Under the pieces are notes generated by a model, which had not been told where the DNA came from, made no database searches, and saw only the letters and a program-made list of their open reading frames with translations. Below, piece after piece: positions 38,957-50,301 of a stretch of 64,000 bases of DNA. Made by a program: the position numbers and the translations under genes. The stretch spans positions 17,698,631 through 17,762,630 of the forward strand of contig CM040742.1 of assembly GCA_022829145.1 (NCBI GenBank). The letters run 5' to 3'. Origin of the DNA: Albula goreensis (taxonomy: Eukaryota > Chordata > Actinopteri > Albuliformes > Albulidae). The first letter of the stretch is position 1. Each line of letters opens with the position of its first letter.

Positions 38957-41715
38957 TAAACACAAGGGTGGAATTCCCAGAACTTAGTGACCAGGTTTAA
39001 AGTGATTGAAATTAGCCTTTTGTAGCCATAGTGGCTGCTGAATGAGATCCATAGAAATTGCCAAAGACTTACTTAGGTAAGCACTGAGGTGGATGTCAAA
39101 TCAAGTTATAAAGCGTCACACCAGACATCCCCTGGATCTCATCCTCTATCCCCAGGGCAGGTGAAACCAGACAGCACGCGAAAGGAAAAGTTACCAATTC
39201 CCAGGCTTTTCCTGTTGTTCATTCTCTGAGCAGATTTACCACACTGCTTTTATGTTCTTTTAAATTCAGGCTGTTATTTTCATTCAGATCATTCAAGTCA
39301 AATATTCATCAAGCTTCCTCATCTTTAGCTGACTCCACATATTTTCAGGCCTTTTCCCAAAAAACTGATTTTAAATGTAAAAACATGCTCTCACATACTG
39401 TACATTTTGATCCTTTATAATCATAAGGGCATCTTCCAACTTGGTGCTAAACATGCATACACATTCACAAGGGTGATCCTCCACCAACACTTATATGTAT
39501 GAAATGGACAAGCCAGTTCTCAGGACTGAGTGTGAGTGGGTCTTTGTACCAAGGAGTGGGACAGCTGTTTTTGCATGCTGCACAGATTCAGGAATTTTAT
39601 CAATCTGCTTACTGACCACAGCTGTTGGAGGCCAGAGGGAGTGAGTGAGGTAGCCGTGACGCTACATTGCACGTGTAATTGTGTGATTTATTTCTGGGGC
39701 AAACTTCGGCCTTTATGTTTCTCATGCTCAGTGAATCTCTTATTGTGATATGTGGAAAGTTCATCTTCCTCATCCTCTGAAATGTCACACTGAAAAGGTG
39801 GATTCAATTGCTTTTCCTACATGACCAGCGACACGATGTTTCTTTGCTGCTGGTTTAGTGAATCCTGCAAGTAATCAGAATAAATAAAAAACATATTTTG
39901 CAATCACAAAATATAAAATGCTCATTTTTAACACAAATGATTTAATGGATCTTCAAAGTGTGGCTGTCAGTAGCTAAAACAAACCCAATATTCTGAATGT
40001 CTTTCAGACTGCTGCTTAGCAACTGTGCAATGGCTCTGCACACTGCCAAAAAATGTCTTATGTGATTTCTTCCCTGCTGTGAGAAATGGTCCAGTAATGG
40101 AGCCTGAATGAGGAAAATAAAAACAATGATAGGCATTAGATTTTTTAGGTTTTTGTTCTTACTCTGGCTTACCACAGTGTCAGACCACATTTTTGCACAA
40201 TAATAAACCAATTAAATTTTACAGTGCTGTGCATATTCACTAGGCCATTCTGATCAGACTTAAATATTACCAACAGCTATCACCTCACCCAGATTGATCT
40301 GATCTGGAATTTTGATAGAATGCTCTGGATTTTGATCACTTCTGATGCAGAGCACATTTTGAGATTTAGTGTCAGTTGCTATGAAATACTGCTTGAAGTG
40401 TGGACATATATGTCAGTAAGCCCCTGTGTCATGGACAAGAATAATTGAAAAAAAGAGAAAAAAGAAAAAAAGAGAAATTCATGAAGAGTGATTTCATTTA
40501 ATACAATGTTCTCATAGATTGCATGGTTCTTAACATTAAAAATATTGAATTTAAAAATGGTTTGTATGAGATTATGATTATGTTTTGGTAGACATTGCCC
40601 TTCATTCTTGATGAATTTCACATTGAATGATGTAATACAATATATGTTAAGGTTTTCTCTTCTGAAATACACGGTCTCAATGATCTATTAAGAAACTCTA
40701 CACTTAAAAGCAAGTGAGATTAAAAGAAAGTTTGCTCCCAGAAATGGCATCAGTCTCAGTTCCACATTACAACTTCTTTGATTTTTATTTTTTACATTTA
40801 AAACTATGTCTGTTTATAATTACTCATATTCGCTTTACTGCTCATATGTCCCTCTATTATGTCTTAGACTGACCAGTCTGTCCGAGCTGATCGAAAACCA
40901 GTCAACCGAATATGTGCCAGCTGTAATCAGATAGACATGGTCCTTCTCCATGCTGTTCTCTTCCATATGGTAAAGGGAGGGGGGGCGGCTCTGTTGGGGA
41001 GGTGCTGGTGAGTATTCTAGGAAATGAAAAAAAAAAAAAACATTTTACATGACATCCTTGGATTTCCAATGCCGAATTCCATGGAAAATGAGATCTGTAT
41101 AATATGTGCTTTCAAATACCATGTCACACATGACAGCATGTTATGGCATTTAATTTGTTCCTAGATTTTCTGAGGTATGACTTAGCTGTAAATAAAAATG
41201 ATAAATAGAATACTGTCTGTTTGTTGATATCTTTCTTTATGTTTTCTAAAGTCACTGTGGAATTGTTTGGCCGTGTTCTTAGAATGTCCAACAGGTAGCT
41301 TGCCACTGTTGCATCATTGATTCGTGTATGACACATTTGTTTAGATACAGTCTTCATTTACCACACTTGATCTTGCATGAAGTACAAAAAACATGCTTTA
41401 ATGGCTTGAGTGATTGAAATGGACTGGTTACAAGAGCAGTGATAATAGCTACACACTAATCTACTCGCCTGTCATTTTCGGTGATAAAAGATATTGATTT
41501 TATTATTGATGGTTTTATAACCAGGTTTTGCCCTTCTTACATCTTCTTCTGATTTGGAAACTTCAAAAATTGTCATAGATGTGAAAGCTTGCCAGTATTT
41601 TTTCCACGGACAGGATTAAAAAAAAAATTCTATGTGAAATCTGAAGTGTATTTCAGATACTTATCTAAGAGAATAAAAAAAAAACAACCACAACACCTCA
41701 AACCGTGCCTCTGCC

Positions 41716-41861
41716 CTGCTTTTAACTGTAGACAGGATCTCCAAAACAACTGCTTTTAACTGTAGACAGGATCTCCAAAACAACTGCTTTTAACTGTAGA
41801 CAGGATCTCCAAAACAACTGCTTTTAACTGTAGACAGGATCTCCAAAACAACTGCTTTTAA
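41716..41861. repeat. 34-bp minisatellite, 4.3 copies
   Basis: The unit CTGCTTTTAACTGTAGACAG plus GATCTCCAAAACAA occurs four times in perfect tandem at 41716, 41750, 41784 and 41818. It ends with a partial CTGCTTTTAA. Perfect copies indicate a very recent expansion. Confidence 0.95.
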
Positions 41862-44289
41862 ACACATTTGACTCAGATTACCATCAGCCATGTGATCTGC
41901 TTCATTATTTGTATTGTCATTATATGTCATGTGACCAGTCTAGGCCACATGACATGTAGACAATATACAGTTGAAATAAAGTACAAGATAGCAATTTCTG
42001 AATGGTCAGGAAGCTGAATACATTAAACTTCCCAGAACACAGTATTTAAATAAAAAGCCACAATGTATAAAAAATATAACACAAGAAAAAAGAGCTTAAT
42101 CAAGTTAACCTTAGTGATAAAGAGGGCTGCATCTTCACAGACATCCCTGTGCTACTGCAAAAACTTTCTCTGTCAGTTTGGAAGAGTAAAGTTGCCAGGC
42201 AGATGCTAAGACCAGAGGAGCTGGCCGCTTGGGCCCAGTCTAGCATGGACCTTCCTGCCAAATGAAACCTTCCCTTCCAAGGGTTGCATTACAGCCAATT
42301 ATGTGCCACTCTGCAGTGCTGCCAGGCATGTTGGCACTGGCATGCTCAGGATCCATATTGTTTCATCATATATTTCATTCACATCATATAAAAATGATTA
42401 GAAAACAGACCTTGGGGACACATCCACACCTTGGAATAGTATTTTAGCAGGATGAGCCCATTTTTGAATTTTAATTGACCGTTTTATTAGGAGCTATTAA
42501 TTGCATTGGAAAGCAGAACTAGCCTCATCAGTAGCTGGCATAGATGCTGTTAATATTTTCCACAGTTCAGTTTTTAGCTGAGAGTGGGAACCAGCAAAGA
42601 GGGAATTGTCTTTAATATCTGACATAACCCATAAACCACATTTTAAATGCCACCTACAAGCTAAATGACAGATTTGTCAAGTGAGAACACTTTGTAAAGG
42701 TCACACTGTAAAATCTAAAGATAACAGCAAACCAATCACCAACTAACCGTGAGATCTCAGTGGAATACTGGCCACAGGGAGTGGAGAATACTGTGGCTTT
42801 CATTCTGTAATCCCTTAAGAAGCACCAAGTGCATACTTCGGCTGAGCTGCTGTTCCCCATGTAAACAAATGTGCTGGAGCAGAAGTTAGAAACAGAACTC
42901 ACATTGAAACAAAACATGTTCTCTGCTCAAATCTATCTCCTTACTTTTTGACCAGAAAGGATGCTGTCAATCTGTGTAGAAAGCTAATATTTAGTCTTGA
43001 TTTTGGGGGAAAAATTTCCAACATAAAGGCAAGCAGGAGAGGGCGTATTAAATTCACACTGTTGTGTTTAGCCTTAGAGCAGAGAGCAGAAAGCAAGACA
43101 GAGTCTGCCCATAAGCTAAACAGTCGTCACTGCATTACTATTCAATTCTAAACCACACACACACAAAAAAAAAAAAACCCACCATTCCTCCATAAGAGTG
43201 ATAGGCAGGGGAAGAAGACCAGTTTGCCACTCACACATTAGCTCACTCTAAAGAGGGTGCAACCTTGAAAGAACATCCCTCTCAACGCATCATTACTACT
43301 ATCTCTAATCTCTAACATGTTAGCAGTTTCCCTACGAGAGCACGTTCCAGGAAACCAGGGATTTTCACAATCCCCTGATACTGCTGCACACAGCATACAT
43401 ACAGGATTCATAGAAAGTTCAAACAACTCTTCGCTGAAATCGCCAGAAAATCACTGAGGACCTGCTGTTTGCCATCGATCTCCTGCTATTTCTACGGACC
43501 TGCAGCAACAACTCAGAACTGTTTTACTTCCAGTTGCATCATCAGCAGGTCAAAGGAGATCTTAGTCATCAAGGTAATGCCTGACAAACCCATTGCATAA
43601 CAGATTCTGAATGTGGCCCTGAGTGCAGTAATGGAAACATTCAGAGGAACGTTCTTCTCATCAAATTCATGCTTTGACCTTGCATGACTCATCAGAGCCA
43701 TTTTGTAAACTAAATTATTCCATCATCAAGAGCGACTGGAGACAAGAAATGAAGCTGTGAGCTCTCTGACCAGACCCAAGCTGTTTTATTGTTTGTTATT
43801 TATATTGCATTTCTTTCTGAGCCATCGTTTGTGGAGGAAGGAGAGGGCATCACTCAGACATGTCTGACAGTCCGAGATGAGCCCTTTTTCCAACATGGCA
43901 AGTCATCTGAAGTGAAGGAATTGAATTAAAGGTGATTTAAAAAGAAAGTTCAGCATTCCTTGTATAATTTAAAAAGAAACAATTCATTTATTTCATCCAC
44001 ATTGTGAATTTTTTAGCTGTTGTGCTGAATTCTAATGAATACTGTATGGTGGCCTATATATCCATCTTTCCATAACTGGATGAACGAGGTAAACACAGTT
44101 TTTGAAATTTCTCAAATGATTGCTGTGAATTACCATGCATCATCTGTAAAATGTGTCATGAAGTTGCACCCAGACTGGATTCAAAATGTTAGATGTGGTG
44201 GCTCAACTCTCACTGGAAGTATGTGCAGGGTTGAGCAGACAGTGTGAGAGATATAATTAAACTAAAGAAACTTGTGGTTACATACCACT

Positions 44290-44640
44290 CTGTAGAACAC
44301 TCTTTAAAGAAAAAGGTTCTGAATATCACCAATAGAAGGTACTTTGGTCATAATAATAGGTAACCAATTGCTGATTGTGTATAGATACTCTATTGATTAA
44401 TTTTGTTCCTCAGAACTGTTACTGGTTCTGACCTATAGCACAACGTGTTGTTCTATAGTGTCTCTACAATAGAACAATTTATTTTCCAATTGTAAAGAAT
44501 CATTAACAATTCTACAATACCAAATGTTTTGGTTACTGGCTACCATAACAACCAAATGGTTTGTTAATGGCTCTATATAGTACCCGTATGAAAAAAAGTT
44601 CCCTTATGAACCAATTCTTTTTTGTAAATGGTGAAAAGAA
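44290..44640. mobile_element. Possible degenerate teleost MITE ('actctt..aaaggttct' type)
   Basis: The left part, ACTCTTTAAAGAAAAAGGTTCT, resembles a very common fish element that begins CACTCTTAAAAATAAAGGT and carries repeated AGAACC/GGTTCT words (from memory). The segment is unusually rich in TAGAAC, GAACC and GGTTCT, and near its right end has ATGAACCAATTCTTTTTT. The terminal inverted repeats are poor, so exact limits and family are uncertain. Confidence 0.35.
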
Positions 44641-44859
44641 AAAAATGTCCCCTATGTCTTTGAGTTGAACTCCTATAGAACTTTTCTTCCTCCAAGTTTA
44701 CAATCAAAAACAACAAAAAAGTAACAAAAGCAGAGGAACAATGACAGGTTACTTGGCGTTCCTGTCAGATTGTGACAGTCATAGATGGCTTTTTAATACA
44801 CCAATCAGAGCTTTCCAAATTATTCAGAAGGGTTTATGGCGGTGTACCATCAGGGAAAG

Positions 44860-45240
44860 TAATTAAATGCCCTGGAATGTGCTCCTGGATTTCAGCTGCA
44901 GTTTTCCGTCAGAAAACCTATCAAATGGCGTCCTGGTGGAATAATTAAAGTTATCAATCTTTTACAGCCGTTGCTCCCGATCAGAGGGGTGTCACTGCGG
45001 AAGATTTCATATATTACAGAAAACAAAGACCTGCCTCTTCGTGGATGCTTCGCCGAATGTAAATGATGACAATAAATCCATTAAGGGCCCATCTTGTTGC
45101 CGTAGCTCTTTGTCAACCTTGGCTGTAAAATGTATCCTGACTGCAAGGTACAAATGACTGCACATCTTTCCTGAGCAGAAAAGAGGAAGATAACTTCCAC
45201 ACTGCAGTGGTCCCATGGTGGAGTTTGAATATTGATGTAA
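44860..45240. promoter_or_regulatory. Candidate conserved non-coding element
   Basis: A long unique block with mixed composition and no repeats. It has GTAATTAAATG, GAATAATTAAAG and CATTAAGGGCCC sites plus scattered CpGs (TTCGTGGATGCTTCGCCG). It is one of the more element-like stretches in the intergenic region. It has no coding frame of note. Confidence 0.32.
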
Positions 45241-45647
45241 TGGATTTTACATTCTATCTGTCCCGTTTGGTTTTGGATGTTGAATTTGATCTTTGATTCC
45301 CTACAGACCAGCAGATGTTGCCACTCTTCAACATCATAATTGAAAAGTGACCTCGAGGCTCACACAGAATCTGTATCTTGGTTGCCTGGAGAATTCTGAC
45401 TGTCAGTTACTGCTAGAGGATCTACCTTTTCTCTTTTTCCAGTTTGCAAATTTGCTGATTTTGTCCAACTAGCTGTTAAGAACAATACTATGACCAAGTT
45501 AATCTTACCAGCCCCCCGCCTCCCCCGGCTGAAACATTGGCTTTTGCATTGAGCTGCTGCAGTGTTCTCCCCCATTGGTTGACTCAGTGAATGGAGACTT
45601 TGCATATAGAACAGGGAACAGCATCTGTAGATCAGATCAGCATTCAC

Positions 45648-45709
45648 GCACACACACACACACACACACACTCACACACACTCATGCACGCACACACACA
45701 CGCACACAC
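45648..45709. repeat. Interrupted (CA)n tract
   Basis: CA dinucleotides with CTCA, CTCATGCACG and CACG interruptions. Confidence 0.85.
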
Positions 45710-48169
45710 CTTCAAGTCCAGATATTCATATATGTTCTCTACTATCTGTCGGGTGCAGTGGGTATCCCCTGAGTCACTCATACATCCTCCAGGCCACATG
45801 TTCTCCATCAGTACTGTAAACTATAACATCATGTTTGCTTTCACTGGTACAAAATCCATTCTTTTTTGTGTGATGCCCAGGCTATTTCACCTGCTATTTT
45901 TGCATGTGTTAGATCTTTTATGTTGCTTTAGAAGTTCATGTAAGTCTTGGTTTTTATAGATTTTTTTTGTGCAGAAAAACATGTTGGTAAGTAGAATTCA
46001 CCTTTACCTGCAACTCACGAGTAGATTTACTGTATGCAGTGATTTATACACATCAACCAATTCATGCCATTTTTCATGTGGTTTCCTTTTTTTGCCTCTC
46101 CCTCCAGTTGGACTGGCAACTCAGAGATTCCAGGTGACATTTGTGGAATTCGCTGACATGGATTTTGAATTGCTTGATTTTACATCCAACTATATAAACA
46201 GGCAATGGGTATATAAGTCACCCAGGATAAGTACATCTGCTACATTGTTTAATGTGCAAAAAACATGCATAAAACATGCAAAACTATTGATAAATACAAT
46301 GTGTTTAAAACAATGAATACAGTGCATATGGCTTTACATGCAGACCTTAATGTTCATTTATTACAATCAGATACATGACAGTTTCTTAACCATCAGAGAG
46401 GATAAGCTAACCAAGCCCTCAGATCTGGCTTCCCACTCACTGTTTATTCTGATTAGCTGTTAGTAGCTTTAAAAGGCTTTGACAAACCTAATGATGTTTG
46501 GATTCACATGCCTCTTCCAATCTCACAGCCCCTGAGTCACTGTGGCAGGAGGGACATGATTCCTTCAGCACTGAAATCTGTAATGCTCCATTATATTCTT
46601 TACATCAATCTCCATCTGTTTGTCAAAAAACTGAATTTTATTCATCTTTATGGCAATAGCATATGCTGCAATATATTGTACATATATGGAATTTTTAAAA
46701 TTGTAGTGATTAATATTTTTTACTGCAGTTTCTAAATATGTTACTAGAGGTGAAAATGTAGTTAAGCATTTTATTTGGTAATTTGTCTGGTTTCAGTTTG
46801 ATGGAGGTCCACATCAGAACACTGATAATGAGGAGGAATGGGTTGGTTTCAGTAGAATGGTAACCCTGTCTTGAGACAGACAGAAAAAACATACATTTGA
46901 AGAAATTCACCAAACATTTTTTGCTTGGTAACAAACATCCATTTTACAAGAATAAGGGAAGCTTCATCCATGCACATTAGGTTCGCTTTATGGACAATGT
47001 GCAGCCAAGATTATTTTAAGTAAGAAAAGCTGCAGAGTTACATAAGACAGTAAATGCTCAGAGGATCACTAAATCGTAACAGCGACGGGTCCCCCTACCA
47101 GACCGTCAACACTTTGTTTTTCACACTGAACGACAAGTCATTTGTGCTAAACTCCACACTTAGTGCCTGATACAGGGACAGATTCATACGCATTTTACAT
47201 ACAAAAACCAGGCTTTAAAGAGCCTGTCATTGCAGGGAAAATGTAATTCAACAGCATTAAACTGAGTCTGGAATAAACACACAGACCCACAGAGATAGGA
47301 AGACGTTTGCCAGCCTCCTGCCACTGAACTTCCTGTTTGCATTGAACTCCTTGTAGCCCACATCCTTGTTGGAAAAACCTGCCTTACACTTTATCCTTGA
47401 GTGTCACCAAGAACTCAATGCAAGCATGGTGAGGACCTTCATCATAAATGTTACAGCTATAGGCCTTTTGTTGTTAAGGGCCCAAGGCTGCACTTTGATG
47501 GTGGTAGGACAATGTGCTGGCTTGATGAGGCCAGCCTGTATCCTGCCTCGTTGAGGACATCACAATGCTACTCAAGATTTCTGCCTCAAATGCCATCTTG
47601 TCCATCTAGCCATGCTAATTGGGGTGCATTTGAAGCAAATCTGTGCGTACTCTGCTATCACAGAGAGTGTAGAAACAACATAAGGAGAAATGATTATCAA
47701 AGCACCAACCAAAGGGACCTATCCAGTCTATGCCAGTTATCCAGGCAATGTCTCAACTTTAACCTATGTTGAATTTTACTTCTGCATTTCTTGCTAACTT
47801 GTTTATCACATTTATTGATCTGTTTACTACTTCAGTTCTGATGTATGTCATATGATCTTAAACTACAACAAGTTCTAACTAATGACAGAGTGGAAACCCA
47901 AGTCAGATTGGTAACTCCTCTAAAATGAACTTATAATGTGTGGAAATGTATTAGCAATGTAGTCAAGGTTGTTAGCATGACATCGCTCCGTTGCTAATGA
48001 AGGCAGGATGTGAAAACATTTGAATCATCAGCCCAATTACAAATTAAAAAATGTCACACACCTAGATTTTGTGAACTTTTTTTTTTTTTTTACTAAGTTT
48101 GTAAAACTGTAAATGTAGTCCCTGTTTGCATTTTGAATAAAATGTCACACTCTTTAGTCCAGAGCTAAG

Positions 48170-48600
48170 TTGGAGTGTGCAGGGGAGTTGACGTAACAAT
48201 TCGCTATCTTTCATTTCCACTTAAGTGTGGGGGCTGAAAGCCAGATGAAAGCCGTGCAAAGCTGCTTCAGATCACTATCTGACTCAATTACCACGGACAG
48301 ATTAACACTGCTGTGTCACATCTCCCATTTTCTTCCACTGGAGTGCCTTTTGTGTTGATTAAGGAAGCTTACCAAGCAAGGTGCCTCTCTTGAAAGGAGA
48401 GAACTAAAGAAGGCCTAATTACCAAGCTTAAGTATGGGACTAATTAAAAGAGAGAAAGGCTGCAAGTCTAATGTTCTAAATTAAGAGGTGGAGCTGTGGA
48501 TCGATACCTCCTCTTCATTAGGATTCCCAGTGGCCTCTAGGGCCTGGCATCTACTTGAGCTGTTTGGCTAAGAATCTCCACTTCATGGTTTGATTTTCTA
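48170..48600. promoter_or_regulatory. Candidate conserved non-coding element
   Basis: Unique sequence with a TGACGTAAC CRE-like motif near 48188 and a cluster of homeodomain-type cores (GCCTAATTACC, GGGACTAATTAAAAG, TTCATTAGG). It has GC-balanced flanks and no repeats. The density of TAATTA sites is the main reason for nomination; homeodomain binding is inference. Confidence 0.32.
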
Positions 48601-49077
48601 CTTTTGCTGAATCCCCCAAAGTCAATGTTCTCCTAAGACAAAGCTGGTTTATGCTACACAAAAGAAGTTGTCATAGCATTGCAAATCCTTGCCTGAAACT
48701 TGTAGGTCGCCTGATTCTGGGTATGTTAGCCCGCTAATCTACAAAGTGGACTGCTATCCTGTAGCACAGAGCAGAAGGGCAAAAGGGATGGCTTCCATAG
48801 TGAAAATTATGATCTATATGATGGACAGATGAGGGTAGGGATGAATATGGTGGAAAAAATCATTTGGAGCAGCTGTTTTAACTTTCTCTGACATTTCCAG
48901 AGAAAGATATAGTGTGAAGTTGTGGTGATACTGCAGATGACCTGTGATGCATTTAAAGATGTTTAGGAAGGAGTCACCAATGTTGGAACTTTTTTCCTCA
49001 TTTCTCCCAAACAAACTGAATTGTGAAATCAGCCCAGTCGCAAACCTCCATCACAGTCTAAGTGACGAAAGGCTGCA

Positions 49078-50208
49078 CAGGTGACTCCTCTGATTCACAT
49101 TGTGATTAGACTCGCCCTCCCTATGTTTGTAAAACAGGTGACTCCTCTGATTCACACTGTGATTAGACTCGCCCTCCCTATGTTTGTAAAACAGGTGACT
49201 CCTCTGATTCACACTGTGATTAGACTCGCCCTCCCTATGTTTGTAAAACAGGTGACTCCTCTGATTCACACTGTGATTAGACTCGCCCTCCCTATGTTTG
49301 TAAAACAGGTGACTCCTCTGATTCACACTGTGATTAGACTCGCCCTCCCTATGTTTTTGTAAAACAGGTGACTCACACTGTGATTCTGATTCACACTGTG
49401 ATTAGACTCGCCCTCCCTATGTTTGTAAAACAGGTGACTCCTCTGATTCACACTGTGATTAGACTCGCCCTCCCTATGTTTGTAAAACAGGTGACTCTCT
49501 CTGATTCACACTGTGATTAGATTCACACTGCCCTCCCTATGTTTGTAAAACAGGTGACTCCTCTGATTCACACTGTGATTAGACTCGCCCTCCCTATGTT
49601 TGTAAAACAGGTGACTCCTCTGATTCACACTGTGATTAGACTCGCCCTCCCTATGTTTGTAAAACAGGTGACTCCTCTGATTCACACTGTGATTAGACTC
49701 GCCCTCCCTATGTTTGTAAAACAGGTGCCCTCCCTATGTTTGTAAAACAGGTGACTCCTCTGATTCACACTGTGATTAGACTCTGCCCTGTGATTAGACC
49801 CTATGTTTGTAAAACAGGTGACTCCTCTGATTCACACTGTGATTAGACTCGCCCTCCCTATGTTTGTAAAACAGGTGACTCCTCTGATTCACACTGTGAT
49901 TAGACTCGCCCTCCCTATGTTTGTAAAACAGGTGACTCCTCTGATTCACACCTCGCCCTCCCTATGTTTGTAAAACAGGTGACTCCTCTGATTCACACTG
50001 TGATTAGTAAAACAGGTGACTCCTCTGATTCACACCTCGCCTCCCTATGTTTGTAAAACAGGTGACTCCTCTGATTCACACTGTGATTAGACTCGCCCTC
50101 CCTATGTTTGTAAAACAGGTGACTCCTCTGATTCACACTGTGATTAGACTCACCCTCCCTATGTTTGTAAAACAGGTGACTCCTCTGATTCACACTGTGA
50201 ATAGACTG
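49078..50208. repeat. 57-bp minisatellite, about 19 copies
   Basis: The unit begins GTGACTCCTCTGATTCACAC, continues TGTGATTAGACTCGCCCTCC and ends CTATGTTTGTAAAACAG. The first five copies are almost perfect; later ones include truncated and scrambled units (near 49366-49400, 49495-49535, 49726-49800, 49945-50045). Since 57 is 3 x 19, a 19-residue repeat stays open on both strands, producing mirror-image repetitive open frames. No start context, domain or splice structure suggests expression. Partial units at the breakpoints indicate repeated unequal exchange or replication slippage. Confidence 0.95.
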
Positions 50209-50286
50209 CCCATTCTGCCCATTCCTTCTGAGGAACATGGAGTCAACATATATACAGTTCACAAACCTGCAGGTTCCTGGCCAAAC

Positions 50287-50301
50287 TAAGGGGGGCGCTA
50301 G
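50287..50301. promoter_or_regulatory. Partial CTCF-like core beside the 57-bp array
   Basis: CTAAGGGGGGCGCTA matches the 3' core of the CTCF consensus (AGGGGGCGCTA). The upstream half of the motif is poor. It lies about 80 bp after the end of the 57-bp minisatellite. Confidence 0.25.

Noticed and set aside
47401..47772. 123-codon frame with several cysteines and histidines
   Set aside because: Considered as a zinc-finger or transposase fragment, but the spacing fits no family I know and a second frame overlaps it.
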